Shown: piece after piece, positions 27,682 through 36,945 of the stretch
Position numbering within the stretch: position 1 is the stretch's first letter
How the letters are laid out: each line of letters starts with the position of its first letter
Source: Flammeovirgaceae bacterium
GTDB taxonomy: Bacteria > Bacteroidota > Bacteroidia > Cytophagales > Cyclobacteriaceae
Reading direction: 5' to 3'
DNA length: 64,000 bases
NCBI GenBank assembly: GCA_016712035.1
Contig: JADJRT010000018.1
Location: 1 to 64,000 of the forward strand
Notes under the pieces: generated by a model
Seen by the model: only the letters and a program-made list of their open reading frames with translations
The model's database searches: none
Told to the model about the DNA's origin: nothing
Position numbers and translations under genes: made by a program

Positions 27682-28308
27682 TTAGTAACCCTTCTTAAAA
27701 TCCAAAATATCAATTTTTTGGGCTGTAACGGGGTATTCATGCTCCTGATTTGATGCAATAAGAACCAGGGTACTACCTAAAACCTGATCGCGGTGCTTTT
27801 GATACCACTCAATAGACTTCTTGTCGAGGTTGGTAGTGGGTTCGTCTAAAAATATTGCGTCTGATTCAGCATAAAAGGCCAATCCGAGTTTAAGCCTTTG
27901 GCGCATGCCGGAAGAAAAATTAGAAATCATTTTATTTCTGGCATGTGATAATTCAATGTGATCTATTATTTCAGGTAACGAAAAATTATTCCGAATTTTT
28001 TTAAATCTAAAGTGAAACCGAACCATTTCCTCAAGGGTAAACTCATCAATCAAATCCATGTAAGGTGTAGAGACTGAAATGTGCTTATAAACTTCTTCGT
28101 TTGGGATTTTGTGATGATCATTTTCGTAAGTAACCAAACCCAGACTAGGTAACATCTGGCCCCATAAGATTTGAAGTAAGGTGGATTTTCCAGACCCGTT
28201 GGGTCCTACAATCGCATACGAATTTCCGGGAGTAAACTGATACGAGAGGTCTTTAAAAATCCATTCGCGATTGAATCGCTTGCTGAGATTTTTAACCGTT
28301 ATCTTCAT
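27682..28308 (-). CDS. ABC transporter ATP-binding protein
   Basis: 208-residue ATPase. Walker A GPNGSGKSTLLQ near residue 36, signature SSGMRQRLKLGLAF, Walker B DAIFLDEPTTNLD, and a switch region IASNQEHEYP (His replaced by Gln-Glu-His). Short for the family but with all catalytic motifs. No permease is encoded next to it. It starts 4 bases inside the end of lpxA, so it is carried on the lipid A operon. It may serve an envelope transporter encoded elsewhere. Confidence 0.85.
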   Translation of the reverse strand: MKITVKNLSKRFNREWIFKDLSYQFTPGNSYAIVGPNGSGKSTLLQILWGQMLPSLGLVTYENDHHKIPNEEVYKHISVSTPYMDLIDEFTLEEMVRFHFRFKKIRNNFSLPEIIDHIELSHARNKMISNFSSGMRQRLKLGLAFYAESDAIFLDEPTTNLDKKSIEWYQKHRDQVLGSTLVLIASNQEHEYPVTAQKIDILDFKKGY

Positions 28309-29105
28309 TCAAAAGCACCCGCGTTAGCTGAGAACCCCTTCATCACTCCGCGTTCGCTGCTTCGAATAAAGGAAACAATGTATTCTCTTTCTTCGCTTTG
28401 ATCCAACTCTTTTTCAACCAGATCCAAGGCTTTGGAATTGTTTAATCCTTTTAAAAAGATGTAGCGGTATATCTCTTGGATTTCGTTTATTTTTTCTGGT
28501 GTAAATCCGCGTCTGCGTAAACCGACTGCATTAACGCCAGCGTAGGTAAGAGGCTCGCGAGCAGCTTTTGTATAGGGCGGCACATCTTTTCTCACCAAAG
28601 ATCCTCCTGAAATCATGACATGTGAGCCTACTTTTACGAATTGATGAATAGCGCTCGCACCACCAATAATGGCCCAGTCTTCAATGGTGACATGACCCGC
28701 TAGCTGAACCGTGTTTGCAAAAATGCAGTTATTACCCACAATGCAATCATGAGCTACATGCACATAGGCCATAAGCAGACAATTTTTTCCAACCTCTGTA
28801 CGAAATTTGTCGCTTGTGCCCCGGCTAATAGTTACGCATTCTCGAATTACAGTATTATCTCCAATAAATGTTTCAGTACGCTCGCCCGCGAACTTTAGGT
28901 CTTGTGGTATGGATGAAACAGATGCTCCGGGATAGACTTTAACATTGGTACCAAGTCGTGCGCCTTCCCAAATAACTGCGTTTGGTCCAATCCAGCAATT
29001 ATCGCCTATTTCTACGTCTGCTCGTATAGTGGCAAAGGGTTCGATAATTACATTATTGCCAATTTTCGCCTCAGGGTGAACGTTGGCTAGCGGATGATAA
29101 CTCAT
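28305..29105 (-). CDS. lpxA: UDP-N-acetylglucosamine O-acyltransferase
   Basis: First step of lipid A synthesis: moves a hydroxyacyl chain from acyl carrier protein to the 3-OH of UDP-GlcNAc. 266 residues, normal. The N-terminal left-handed beta helix shows hexapeptide repeats (IGNNVIIEPFATI, IGDNCWIGPNAVI), the catalytic His region in AYVHVAHDCIVGNN, and GGASAIHQFVKVG. The C-terminal helical domain has RRRGFTPEKINEIQ. The start overlaps the lpxC-fabZ stop by 4 bases. Confidence 0.95.
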   Translation of the reverse strand: MSYHPLANVHPEAKIGNNVIIEPFATIRADVEIGDNCWIGPNAVIWEGARLGTNVKVYPGASVSSIPQDLKFAGERTETFIGDNTVIRECVTISRGTSDKFRTEVGKNCLLMAYVHVAHDCIVGNNCIFANTVQLAGHVTIEDWAIIGGASAIHQFVKVGSHVMISGGSLVRKDVPPYTKAAREPLTYAGVNAVGLRRRGFTPEKINEIQEIYRYIFLKGLNNSKALDLVEKELDQSEEREYIVSFIRSSERGVMKGFSANAGAFE

Positions 29106-30502
29106 GAATCTTTACGGACTATACTTGCTGTCATAGAACCTTCGCACACTAAACTATTACCAACATAAGCTCTTCCGTACATCTTCGCGATTCCTCTTTT
29201 AATAGGTGCAATAAGATCGCATTGGATAACAAGCGTATCACCAGGCAGAACCATTTTTCTAAATCTGAAATTCTCGATACCTAAAAAGTATGTGCAGTAA
29301 TTTTCGGGATCGGGTACGGTATTTAATACCAGGATGCCTCCCGTTTGAACCATAGCTTCCACTTGCATTACGCCAGGCATTACCGGGTTTCCTGGGAAAT
29401 GACCTTGAAAGTAAGGTTCGTTATAGGTTACGTTTTTTACGCAGGCTACCGTTTCACTATCCAGATAAATCACTTTATCGATAAGCAAGAAAGGATAGCG
29501 GTGTGGCAACGTGCCAGTGATTTTATTAATATCCATTACCGGAGGAAGGCTTGGATTGTATTTTGGCCGGCCCTTCTTGTCGTCCTCCTGCATTAACTTC
29601 TTCAACTTCCGTGCAAAAGCTACATTGGCTGCATGCCCCGGACGAGCTGCCAGAATCTGGGCTTTTAGCGGGCGACCGGCTAACGCAAGATCTCCGATTA
29701 TATCCAGAAGTTTGTGTCTGGCGGGTTCGTTATTGTAACGGAGTTCAATATTATTTAAGATACCCTCTTTCTTTACTTCTACTTTTGGTTTGCCAAGCAT
29801 CTTGGCAATGTTTTCAAGTTCATGCGTTTCAACAACCCTATCCACAATAACAATGGCGTTATTCAGATCGCCCCCTTTAATCAGGTTATTCTTATAAAGC
29901 ATTTCAAGCTCATGCAGAAAACAGAAGGTTCTACAGGACGCAATCTCTTTTTCAAATTGGCGAATGTTAGTGATGGAGGCATGCTGACTTCCTAACACGG
30001 GTGAATTGTAGTCGATCATTACCGTAACCCGGTAATCGTCTAATGGCAATGCGGCTATTTCAACATTACGGGCGGCTTCCCGATAGAAAATACTGTCCTG
30101 CACTTCAAAGAAATCGCGTAAAGCATTTTGTTCTTCGGCCTCAGCTTCCTTTAAAACATTAACAAATTGGATAGAGCTTCCATCCATAATCGGTGCTTCG
30201 GGGCCGTCTAATTGAACAAGAACGTTATCAATTTCAAGCCCTACCAAAGCGGCAAGCGTATGTTCAATGGTGCTTACACGTGCGCCACTTTGTTCAATGG
30301 TGGTACCTCTGGATACATCCACCACACGATCGCAATCAGCATCAATAATAGGTGAGCCCGGTAAGTCAATTCGTTGAAACTTTATTCCATGATTGGGCTT
30401 AGCCGGTAGAAACGTCATGTTGGTTTGCACACCCGTGTGCAGCCCAACCCCCGAAAGGGTTACCGATTTCTTTATGGTTTGTTGCTTGTGGTTTAGCCTC
30501 AT
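29102..30502 (-). CDS. lpxC-fabZ: Bifunctional UDP-3-O-acyl-GlcNAc deacetylase / 3-hydroxyacyl-ACP dehydratase (LpxC-FabZ fusion)
   Basis: 466 residues joining two enzymes. The N-terminal 310 residues are LpxC, the zinc deacetylase committing to lipid A (TIEHTLAALVGLEIDNV, LDGPEAPIMDGSS, ARHKLLDIIGDLALAG with the zinc His/Asp). From about residue 325 comes FabZ, a fatty-acid dehydratase (TLPHRYPFLLIDKV, GHFPGNPVMPGVMQVEAM with catalytic His and Glu). The fusion is a known Bacteroidota trait and couples competition for hydroxyacyl-ACP between lipid A and fatty-acid synthesis. It sits between lpxD and lpxA. Confidence 0.95.
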   Translation of the reverse strand: MRLNHKQQTIKKSVTLSGVGLHTGVQTNMTFLPAKPNHGIKFQRIDLPGSPIIDADCDRVVDVSRGTTIEQSGARVSTIEHTLAALVGLEIDNVLVQLDGPEAPIMDGSSIQFVNVLKEAEAEEQNALRDFFEVQDSIFYREAARNVEIAALPLDDYRVTVMIDYNSPVLGSQHASITNIRQFEKEIASCRTFCFLHELEMLYKNNLIKGGDLNNAIVIVDRVVETHELENIAKMLGKPKVEVKKEGILNNIELRYNNEPARHKLLDIIGDLALAGRPLKAQILAARPGHAANVAFARKLKKLMQEDDKKGRPKYNPSLPPVMDINKITGTLPHRYPFLLIDKVIYLDSETVACVKNVTYNEPYFQGHFPGNPVMPGVMQVEAMVQTGGILVLNTVPDPENYCTYFLGIENFRFRKMVLPGDTLVIQCDLIAPIKRGIAKMYGRAYVGNSLVCEGSMTASIVRKDS

Positions 30503-30558
30503 AGGTAAAAGTGGGCAAATTTAACCTCTTAAGGCCCCATTACCAAACCCCAGTCCTG

Positions 30559-31626
30559 TTATTGCCCCTGACCGTTAGAACTTTCGACAGGCTGTGCTGC
30601 GATTCTTTTTTCGAGTTCCTGCAGACGGTCGTCTAGTTCCGGCAAACGCTTGAAAAGAGCATAGGAACGAAAAAAGGGCTTAAGCTCGAAAGCCGGAGAT
30701 CCATTAAATTGTTTACCCTCCTCTTTTACAGGTTTAAGGATACCCGATTGTGCGCCTATTTGAGTGAAATTGGCAAGCTCGAGATGACCAGCAATTCCTA
30801 CTTGGCCACCTATCGTTGAATTTTCACCAATTTTAGTGGATCCTGAAATACCCGTTTGGGCAGCGATTACCGTGTTTTTACCTATTTCAACATTATGTGC
30901 GATCTGTATTAAATTATCCAGCTTAACTCCTTTTCGGATAATGGTAAAATCGCCAAACATAGTGGCACAATCAATCACGGTATTGGCGCCTATAGTTACC
31001 TGATCTTCAATAAGTACATGACCCAGTTGAGGAATGGTTTTGTAGGTGCCATCATCTTGAGGTGCAAATCCAAAGCCATCGCTACCAACAACAGCACCTG
31101 CATGGATTACACATTGATTACCCACGCTGGTACCAGCATAAATTTTTACATTAGGATATAAGATCGTGTCATTACCGATAACGGAGTTGTCTCCAATAAA
31201 CACATGTGGATAAATCTTTACGTTGTTGCCAATTTTCACATTGTTCCCGATATAAGAAAACGCCCCCCGATAAATGTTTTCTCCTTCGGCTGTGTTTTGA
31301 CCCAGGTAGGAAGGCTGCTCGACACCCACCTTTTGAAAGGTTATGAGTTTGTGGTATTCCTCTAATAGAGCTGTAAAACTTGAATAAGGATCATCAACTA
31401 AAATAAGTGTGGAGGAGATTTCTTTTTTTGCCTGAAAATCCTTCTTTACAATTACGGCACTTGCCTGTGTGGGGTAAATAAAATGTTCGTATTTGGGATT
31501 AGAAAGAAATGCGATTTGACCTTTTTTGGCGTCCTGAATTTTGGCCAGCATATTAATTTTTCCAGCTCCGTCACCTTTCACTTCTCCGGAAAGCATGGCA
31601 GCGATTTGAGCGATGCTAAACTCCAT
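30559..31626 (-). CDS. lpxD: UDP-3-O-acylglucosamine N-acyltransferase
   Basis: Third step of lipid A synthesis, adding the N-linked hydroxyacyl chain. 355 residues. An N-terminal uridine-binding domain (FLSNPKYEHFIYPTQASAVIV) is followed by a hexapeptide-repeat beta helix (IGNNVKIGNNVKIYPHVFIG, VVGSDGFGFAPQ, NLIQIAHNVEIGKNTVI with the catalytic His) and a C-terminal helix (RLPELDDRLQELEKRIA). It lies 56 bases upstream of lpxC-fabZ, in the usual Bacteroidota order lpxD-lpxC/fabZ-lpxA. Confidence 0.95.
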   Translation of the reverse strand: MEFSIAQIAAMLSGEVKGDGAGKINMLAKIQDAKKGQIAFLSNPKYEHFIYPTQASAVIVKKDFQAKKEISSTLILVDDPYSSFTALLEEYHKLITFQKVGVEQPSYLGQNTAEGENIYRGAFSYIGNNVKIGNNVKIYPHVFIGDNSVIGNDTILYPNVKIYAGTSVGNQCVIHAGAVVGSDGFGFAPQDDGTYKTIPQLGHVLIEDQVTIGANTVIDCATMFGDFTIIRKGVKLDNLIQIAHNVEIGKNTVIAAQTGISGSTKIGENSTIGGQVGIAGHLELANFTQIGAQSGILKPVKEEGKQFNGSPAFELKPFFRSYALFKRLPELDDRLQELEKRIAAQPVESSNGQGQ

Positions 31627-31680
31627 AGATTTTGATTACTTTAAGTTGAATGGCAGAATTGAATTATATAAATGGGGCCT

Positions 31681-32850
31681 CTACAAAGATACATTTTTAG
31701 GCCAGCATAAATAGTTTTTTTCAACGATTTTGCTGATCGCCTTGATACTAGGTAAGTCCGAAGCATGCGCGATATCTAAAACGTCACCCTTCTTCGTTAT
31801 GATGTTAATCGACTTGCCACCCGAAACATAGGCTTCATTGCTAACAGTACCATAGGAGTACAAGTAGTTGGTGTCTTTTCTTAGAACACCATAGAGGTTA
31901 TGAATTTCGTGTCTCACTCTTTCCACCATACTTTTTTTAATTGGATCAGTAGAAAGGACAACCTGAAAGAGTTCCCGTTGCAACAGCCGATTGCATAATC
32001 CTGAAAGAATCGCGTCACTATGATTTCTCCAAATCTTCACTGCTCCCCAAATGTCGTTATCATCCATCTGACCAAATAGATCAAGCAGCTCGGGGTTTTC
32101 GTTGAAGTCGGTGATTTTCACATCCCTAATCAAAAAAACCTTTAACGCATCGGTGGCCTGAAGATTTTCTCCTGCTTTAAGTAGGTATTGTGCACGTCTT
32201 ATTATGTTCACCATCATTCGTTCTGCGCTTAATGCTGTTTTATGCAGATACACTTGCCAATACATAAGCCTGCGCGAATGCAAGAAATTTTCTATGCTAT
32301 AGATTCCCTTTTCTTCGACTACCAATTCATCCTGATGAACGTGAAGCATCGCTATGATTCGATCCACCCCAATGTTTCCTTCCAATACTCCAGTAAAGAA
32401 GCTGTCTCTTTTCAGATAATCCAGTCGGTCGATATCCAACTGACTACTGATTAATTGATGAAAGAATTTGCGGGAATAACTATTTCGAAAAATTTGTAAA
32501 GCCAGTGTAAGCGCACCATTAAACTGCGAGTTAAGTTGCTTCATGAAGAGGTAAGAGAGGCTCTCATGTTTAACGTCTTTAAGAAGTGTCTCTTCCAGGG
32601 CGTGCGATAACGGTCCATGCCCAACATCATGTAGTAATATGGCGATCTGAGCAGCTTCTGCTTCGGCCTCTGAAATCTGAACCCCTTTAAGTTCAAGATT
32701 TTTAAGGACCCGGGTCATCAGGTGCATAGCACCGAGAGCGTGGTGAAATCGGGTGTGTTGCGCACCGGGGTAAACCAAATCGCTTAAGCCCAACTGCTTT
32801 ATATAGCGTAAACGTTGAAAGTAAGGAGTCTGGATCAAGTCGTAGATCAA
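31681..32850 (-). CDS. HD domain phosphohydrolase
   Basis: Deoxynucleoside-triphosphohydrolase-like HD protein (SAMHD1/dGTPase relatives); the substrate is unproven. Motifs: RFHHALGAMHLM, ILLHDVGHGPLSHALEE (HD pair) and SSQLDIDRLDYLKRDSFFTG. The open frame has no ATG at the family N terminus. Upstream the same frame reads IINDPVYGFISIQSDLIYDLI after a stop. A TTG at 32909 (LNKRK) would connect if one more A were present in the A4 run (plus-strand TTTT, 32895-32898). The real start is therefore probably near 32909. It is the first gene of the lpxD-lpxA direction. Confidence 0.85.
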   Translation of the reverse strand: MIYDLIQTPYFQRLRYIKQLGLSDLVYPGAQHTRFHHALGAMHLMTRVLKNLELKGVQISEAEAEAAQIAILLHDVGHGPLSHALEETLLKDVKHESLSYLFMKQLNSQFNGALTLALQIFRNSYSRKFFHQLISSQLDIDRLDYLKRDSFFTGVLEGNIGVDRIIAMLHVHQDELVVEEKGIYSIENFLHSRRLMYWQVYLHKTALSAERMMVNIIRRAQYLLKAGENLQATDALKVFLIRDVKITDFNENPELLDLFGQMDDNDIWGAVKIWRNHSDAILSGLCNRLLQRELFQVVLSTDPIKKSMVERVRHEIHNLYGVLRKDTNYLYSYGTVSNEAYVSGGKSINIITKKGDVLDIAHASDLPSIKAISKIVEKNYLCWPKNVSL

Positions 32851-32967
32851 ATCACTTTGGATTGAAATGAATCCGTAGACGGGATCATTAATGATTTTCT
32901 TTTATTCAAATGATCGTATTAAAAGTATATAGCGTAAATTAGAAAGAATTTTCACTAAACAAATTAC

Positions 32968-34524
32968 ATGCAAAGATATAGCATTTTGTGGGCCGATGAT
33001 GAGATTGATTTGTTGAAACCTCATATTTTGTTTTTACAGCAACGTGGGTATGATATTACTCCGGTGAACAATGGTGCCGAAGCGATTGAACTGAGTGACG
33101 CTAAACATTTTGATCTTGTGTTTTTAGATGAACACATGCCGGGAATGTCGGGATTGGAAGCGCTGAGCCAAATTAAGAACACAAAGCCTAATCTTCCGGT
33201 GGTGATGATCACAAAGAATGAAGAGGAACAGATTATGGAAGAGGCGATTGGAGCAAAAATTGACGATTACCTGATTAAACCAATTAACCCAAATCAGATT
33301 TTGCTGTCAATTAAAAAGATATTAGACAACAAGCGACTGGTTATAGAAAAAACAAATCTAAGTTATCAGCAGGAATTCAGAAAGATTAGTATGGCCTTTT
33401 TGGACGATATGGATCATGTGCAATGGTCGGATATTTATAAGAAGCTTGTTTTTTGGGAGTTGGAAATTGAAGAAGCGGATCAGGAAATGGCAGAGGTTCT
33501 TGAAATGCAAAAGGTTGAGGCTAATGTAAATTTTAGTCGGTTTATAAAACGTAATTATGAGAATTGGCTCAATAACCCTAAGGTAGAGAAACCCGTGTTG
33601 TCGCATCAGATAATGCGTAAGTGGGTATTTCCAGAATTGAAAGCTGGAGAGCCGTGCTTTTTTATATTAATTGATAACCTTAGGTTGGATCAATGGAAAA
33701 CGATCGAGCCCATACTTAGTGAATTCTTTAATGTGGATAAGGAAGAAACCTACTATTCCATTTTACCTACAACAACGGCCTACGCGCGTAATGCTATTTT
33801 CTCCGGAATGATGCCTTCCGAAATGGCTAAGACACACCCTGATTTATGGGTAGGTGAAGATGAGGACGACTCGAAGAATAATTTTGAAGATGATTTTCTG
33901 GCTAAGCAAATACGCAAGAACAATCTGAACATTAAATTTTCGTACAATAAGATTAAACGAATTGAGGAAGGTCGCGATTTGGCTGATTCCATTAATAATT
34001 TATTTCATAATGATTTAAATGTGATCGTTTACAATTTTGTTGATATGCTTTCGCATGCGCGAACCGATATGGCGATGGTGCGGGAGTTGGCACCCGATGA
34101 AGCTGCGTATCGATCGATTACCAAATCGTGGTTTGCCCATTCGCCTTTGCTTGAGATTTTAAGAAAGATCTCGGATAAAAAGGCAAAGGTAATTATTACG
34201 ACCGATCACGGAACGATCCGCGTAAAGCGACCTTTTAAAATAATTGGTGACCGCAGCGTAAATTCTAACCTGCGCTACAAGCAAGGAAAAAATTTGGGAT
34301 TTGAAGGTGATAAAGTTTTTGAAGCGGCTAAGCCCGAGCGGTTCTTTTTGCCTAAGACCAATGTCTCTACCGCGTATGTATTTGCTATCGAAGATCAGTT
34401 TTTCGCTTACCCCAATAACTACAACTACTATGTGAATTTGTATAAGGATACTTTTCAGCACGGGGGAGTCAGTTTAGAGGAAATGATCATTCCTTTTATT
34501 TTATTATCTTCGAAGAATGCCTAA
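32968..34524 (+). CDS. porX: PorX: response regulator with PglZ phosphodiesterase domain
   Basis: 518 residues. The N-terminal receiver (residues 1-120) has the acidic pocket in WADDEID, phospho-acceptor Asp in LVFLDEHMPGMSG, and the Thr and Lys (VVMITKNEE, LIKPINP). A helical linker leads to a PglZ/alkaline-phosphatase-type domain (FFILIDNLRLDQW, TTTAYARNAIFSGMMP, NFVDMLSHARTDM, ITTDHGTIRVKRP). PorX controls type IX secretion genes and gliding in this phylum and has zinc phosphodiesterase activity. No histidine kinase lies beside it, as is usual. Its stop overlaps the tsaE start by eight bases. Confidence 0.95.
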   Translation: MQRYSILWADDEIDLLKPHILFLQQRGYDITPVNNGAEAIELSDAKHFDLVFLDEHMPGMSGLEALSQIKNTKPNLPVVMITKNEEEQIMEEAIGAKIDDYLIKPINPNQILLSIKKILDNKRLVIEKTNLSYQQEFRKISMAFLDDMDHVQWSDIYKKLVFWELEIEEADQEMAEVLEMQKVEANVNFSRFIKRNYENWLNNPKVEKPVLSHQIMRKWVFPELKAGEPCFFILIDNLRLDQWKTIEPILSEFFNVDKEETYYSILPTTTAYARNAIFSGMMPSEMAKTHPDLWVGEDEDDSKNNFEDDFLAKQIRKNNLNIKFSYNKIKRIEEGRDLADSINNLFHNDLNVIVYNFVDMLSHARTDMAMVRELAPDEAAYRSITKSWFAHSPLLEILRKISDKKAKVIITTDHGTIRVKRPFKIIGDRSVNSNLRYKQGKNLGFEGDKVFEAAKPERFFLPKTNVSTAYVFAIEDQFFAYPNNYNYYVNLYKDTFQHGGVSLEEMIIPFILLSSKNA

Positions 34525-34993
34525 AACGTGGACTAGGTTGGCTACCGATGGCTTTACCTTGGATCAGTTGCCTGGTGTCGCAAAAGAGTTACTGAAGCAG
34601 GGAGCAGACTTTACTACTTGGCTTTTTTATGGTGAAATGGGAAGTGGTAAAACAACGTTGATAAAATATTTGGTGAAGGAACTTGGTCTTAACACGTTGG
34701 TCACGAGCCCTACCTTTTCGATCGTAAATGAATATAGGGAGCCGGGTAAGGATGCTGTATATCACTTTGACTTGTTTCGATTGAAAAATGACGTGGAGGC
34801 TTTGGATATCGGCTTTGATGAATATTTAACATCAGGCAATGTATGTTTGATTGAATGGCCAGAGAAGGTTGAGTCGTTACTTCCCGCTACTTTTTTTGAA
34901 GTGAAGATTCAACATCTGAATACCATAAGTAGAGAAATATATTTTCGGAGACAGGACGGAAAAGAAACGAACAGGATTCGAAGCATTGGATAA
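34517..34993 (+). CDS. tsaE: tRNA threonylcarbamoyladenosine biosynthesis ATPase TsaE
   Basis: Essential P-loop ATPase that works with TsaD and TsaB to make the t6A37 modification of ANN-decoding tRNAs. 158 residues. Seen: Walker A FYGEMGSGKTTLIKYL, TSPTFSIVNEY, YHFDLFRL and CLIEWPEKVESLLP. It starts inside the last eight bases of porX, and its own last eight bases overlap the alanine dehydrogenase start, so three unrelated functions are translationally chained. Confidence 0.95.
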   Translation: MPKTWTRLATDGFTLDQLPGVAKELLKQGADFTTWLFYGEMGSGKTTLIKYLVKELGLNTLVTSPTFSIVNEYREPGKDAVYHFDLFRLKNDVEALDIGFDEYLTSGNVCLIEWPEKVESLLPATFFEVKIQHLNTISREIYFRRQDGKETNRIRSIG

Positions 34994-36176
34994 AGCCAGC
35001 CTGTATCCCCAGGAGGAACGGCTAAAAGTAAAAAAAGGAAGATACTCTTTTTTAATAGGGTTGCCACGTGAGACTTCGCTTCAGGAAAACCGAATCAGCC
35101 TTACTCCGGATGCCGTGGCCCTGTTAGTAAATAATGGTCATGAGGTTTTAGTGGAAACCATGGCTGGTGAGGGATCAAAGTTTTCGGATAAACAATACAG
35201 TGAGGCAGGCGCACAAATTGTGTATTCGGTAGAAGAGGTTTATAAGGCGAATATTATTTTAAAGATAGAACCACCCACCCTTGAGGAGTTAGAATATTTC
35301 CGACCCGGTCAAACCTTGATTTCGGCTTTGCAAATGGGTCACTTAAAACAGGAATGCATAAACGCGCTGTTGAAAAAACGTGTAACAGCATTAGCCTATG
35401 AGTTCATTGAAGATAAGGTTGGTGGAATGCCTATTGTACGGGCTATGAGCGAGATTGCGGGAAGTACAGTAATGCTGATTGCTGCTGAATATTTAAGTAC
35501 GGTAAACAAAGGAAAGGGAATAATCTTAGGTGGAATTACCGGAGTGCCACCCACCAAAGTAGTAATTATAGGAGCCGGTACGGTAGCCGAGTATGCGGCT
35601 CGGGCAGCGCTAAGCTTGGGTGCGGAGATTCAGGTTTTTGATAATCACCTCTATAAATTAAGACGAATAAAGCACACCTTGGGCAATCAATTTTATACCT
35701 CAACCATTGATACTATTACGCTTAGCGAATGTTTAAAAAATGCAGATGTTGTTATTGGTGCTCTTCGTGCGGAAAAAGGGAAAGCCCGCCATGTGGTATC
35801 TGAAGAAATGGTGAAAAACATGCGACCCGATTCATTGATAATAGATCTAAGTATCGATCAGGGCGGATGTATTGCTACCTCAGAGACAACTAGCTTGAAC
35901 CGACCTGTCTTCCGGAAATATGATATCATCCATTATTGCGTACCTAATGTAGCCTCACGGGTTGCCACTACGGCCACTACGGCACTTAGCAATATCTTTA
36001 CGCCCACAATTTTACGAGCCGCAGAAGAAGGTGGCGTGGAGGAAATGATCTTTTCACATAAATGGTTTATGAAAGGTGTTTATACCTATAAAGGAACATT
36101 GACTAATGAATCCATTGCACGTAAATTCGCGATGAAGTTTAAAAATATAGAGTTGTTGTTGGCGCTAAGAATGTAA
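34986..36176 (+). CDS. ald: Alanine dehydrogenase
   Basis: NAD-dependent interconversion of L-alanine with pyruvate and ammonia. About 396 residues from a TTG at 34986. Seen: GLPRETSLQENRISLTPDAV (substrate loop), ALQMGHLKQECINALL, AYEFIED, the Rossmann motif VVIIGAGTVAEYAARAALSLGA, and HYCVPNVASRVATTAT near the end. The nicotinamide transhydrogenase alpha subunit is related but lacks this C-terminal pattern. Start overlaps tsaE by eight bases. Intact. Confidence 0.9.
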   Translation: MDKASLYPQEERLKVKKGRYSFLIGLPRETSLQENRISLTPDAVALLVNNGHEVLVETMAGEGSKFSDKQYSEAGAQIVYSVEEVYKANIILKIEPPTLEELEYFRPGQTLISALQMGHLKQECINALLKKRVTALAYEFIEDKVGGMPIVRAMSEIAGSTVMLIAAEYLSTVNKGKGIILGGITGVPPTKVVIIGAGTVAEYAARAALSLGAEIQVFDNHLYKLRRIKHTLGNQFYTSTIDTITLSECLKNADVVIGALRAEKGKARHVVSEEMVKNMRPDSLIIDLSIDQGGCIATSETTSLNRPVFRKYDIIHYCVPNVASRVATTATTALSNIFTPTILRAAEEGGVEEMIFSHKWFMKGVYTYKGTLTNESIARKFAMKFKNIELLLALRM

Positions 36177-36183
36177 AAGGGCT

Positions 36184-36945
36184 ATGAAAGCTAAATTGTT
36201 AGTTCAGGTAGTGATGACATCATGCATGGTGGCAATTGTCGTTTCATCAAATCAGGTATATGCACAAGGAGCCATGCCCCAACAAATACGTGCTCAGAAT
36301 ACGTTAGATCAACTTGCAGCAAAGAACTCGTTATCGGGTTCTGATATTCTTTATGGAATGCCAATTCCGGCCGGGGAAACCCTTGGAGATTATTACCTGA
36401 ATAAAAATTGGAATAAGACCACAATTTTATTGTATCAAACAGAGAAGATGCTCGAAGGATATTTTGTTAAGTATAATCTTCAGGATGATCAATTGGAGGT
36501 AAAGACAAATCAGGGAATAAAAATGTTGGATGTGAAGAAGGTGAAAAACATTGTTTGGATTGATTCACTTACCACGAGTATCCACTACTTTGTCAATGGC
36601 GCGGAATATAAGCTTGATGGCGTACCCACTACCAATTTGTTAGAAGTGCTGGTAGATGGGGAAATGCCACTTTTAAAAAAGACAATATTATTTGTAAAGG
36701 AGCCCACTTATAATGTTGCCTTTGATGTAGGCTCGCGTGACAAAAAGATTTATCAAAAGTCTTCCTTATACTATGCCCGACAAAAGGACCTTTATAAAAT
36801 TAAGGGCAAAAAGGATGTTCAGGAAGCATCGGGCAGTGATAAACACACAGTCGATGAATTTATTAAATCCAATAAATTGAACCTGAATAACGATAGTGAC
36901 CTCATCCGCGTGTTTGAATATATCAACTCCCAAAAAACAGATTAG
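36184..36945 (+). CDS. Uncharacterised secreted protein
   Basis: 253 residues. The N terminus MKAKLLVQVVMTSCMVAIVVSS through VYAQG is a signal peptide. The mature domain is mixed alpha/beta (EKMLEGYFVKYNLQDDQLEVK, MLDVKKVKNIVWIDS), with repeated short strands and a charged helix near the end (HTVDEFIKSNKLNLNNDSDLIRVFEYI). No named domain is recognised. It follows the alanine dehydrogenase by seven bases, so probably shares its transcript. Its stop overlaps that of valS (TTAG, 36942-36945). Confidence 0.6.
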   Translation: MKAKLLVQVVMTSCMVAIVVSSNQVYAQGAMPQQIRAQNTLDQLAAKNSLSGSDILYGMPIPAGETLGDYYLNKNWNKTTILLYQTEKMLEGYFVKYNLQDDQLEVKTNQGIKMLDVKKVKNIVWIDSLTTSIHYFVNGAEYKLDGVPTTNLLEVLVDGEMPLLKKTILFVKEPTYNVAFDVGSRDKKIYQKSSLYYARQKDLYKIKGKKDVQEASGSDKHTVDEFIKSNKLNLNNDSDLIRVFEYINSQKTD

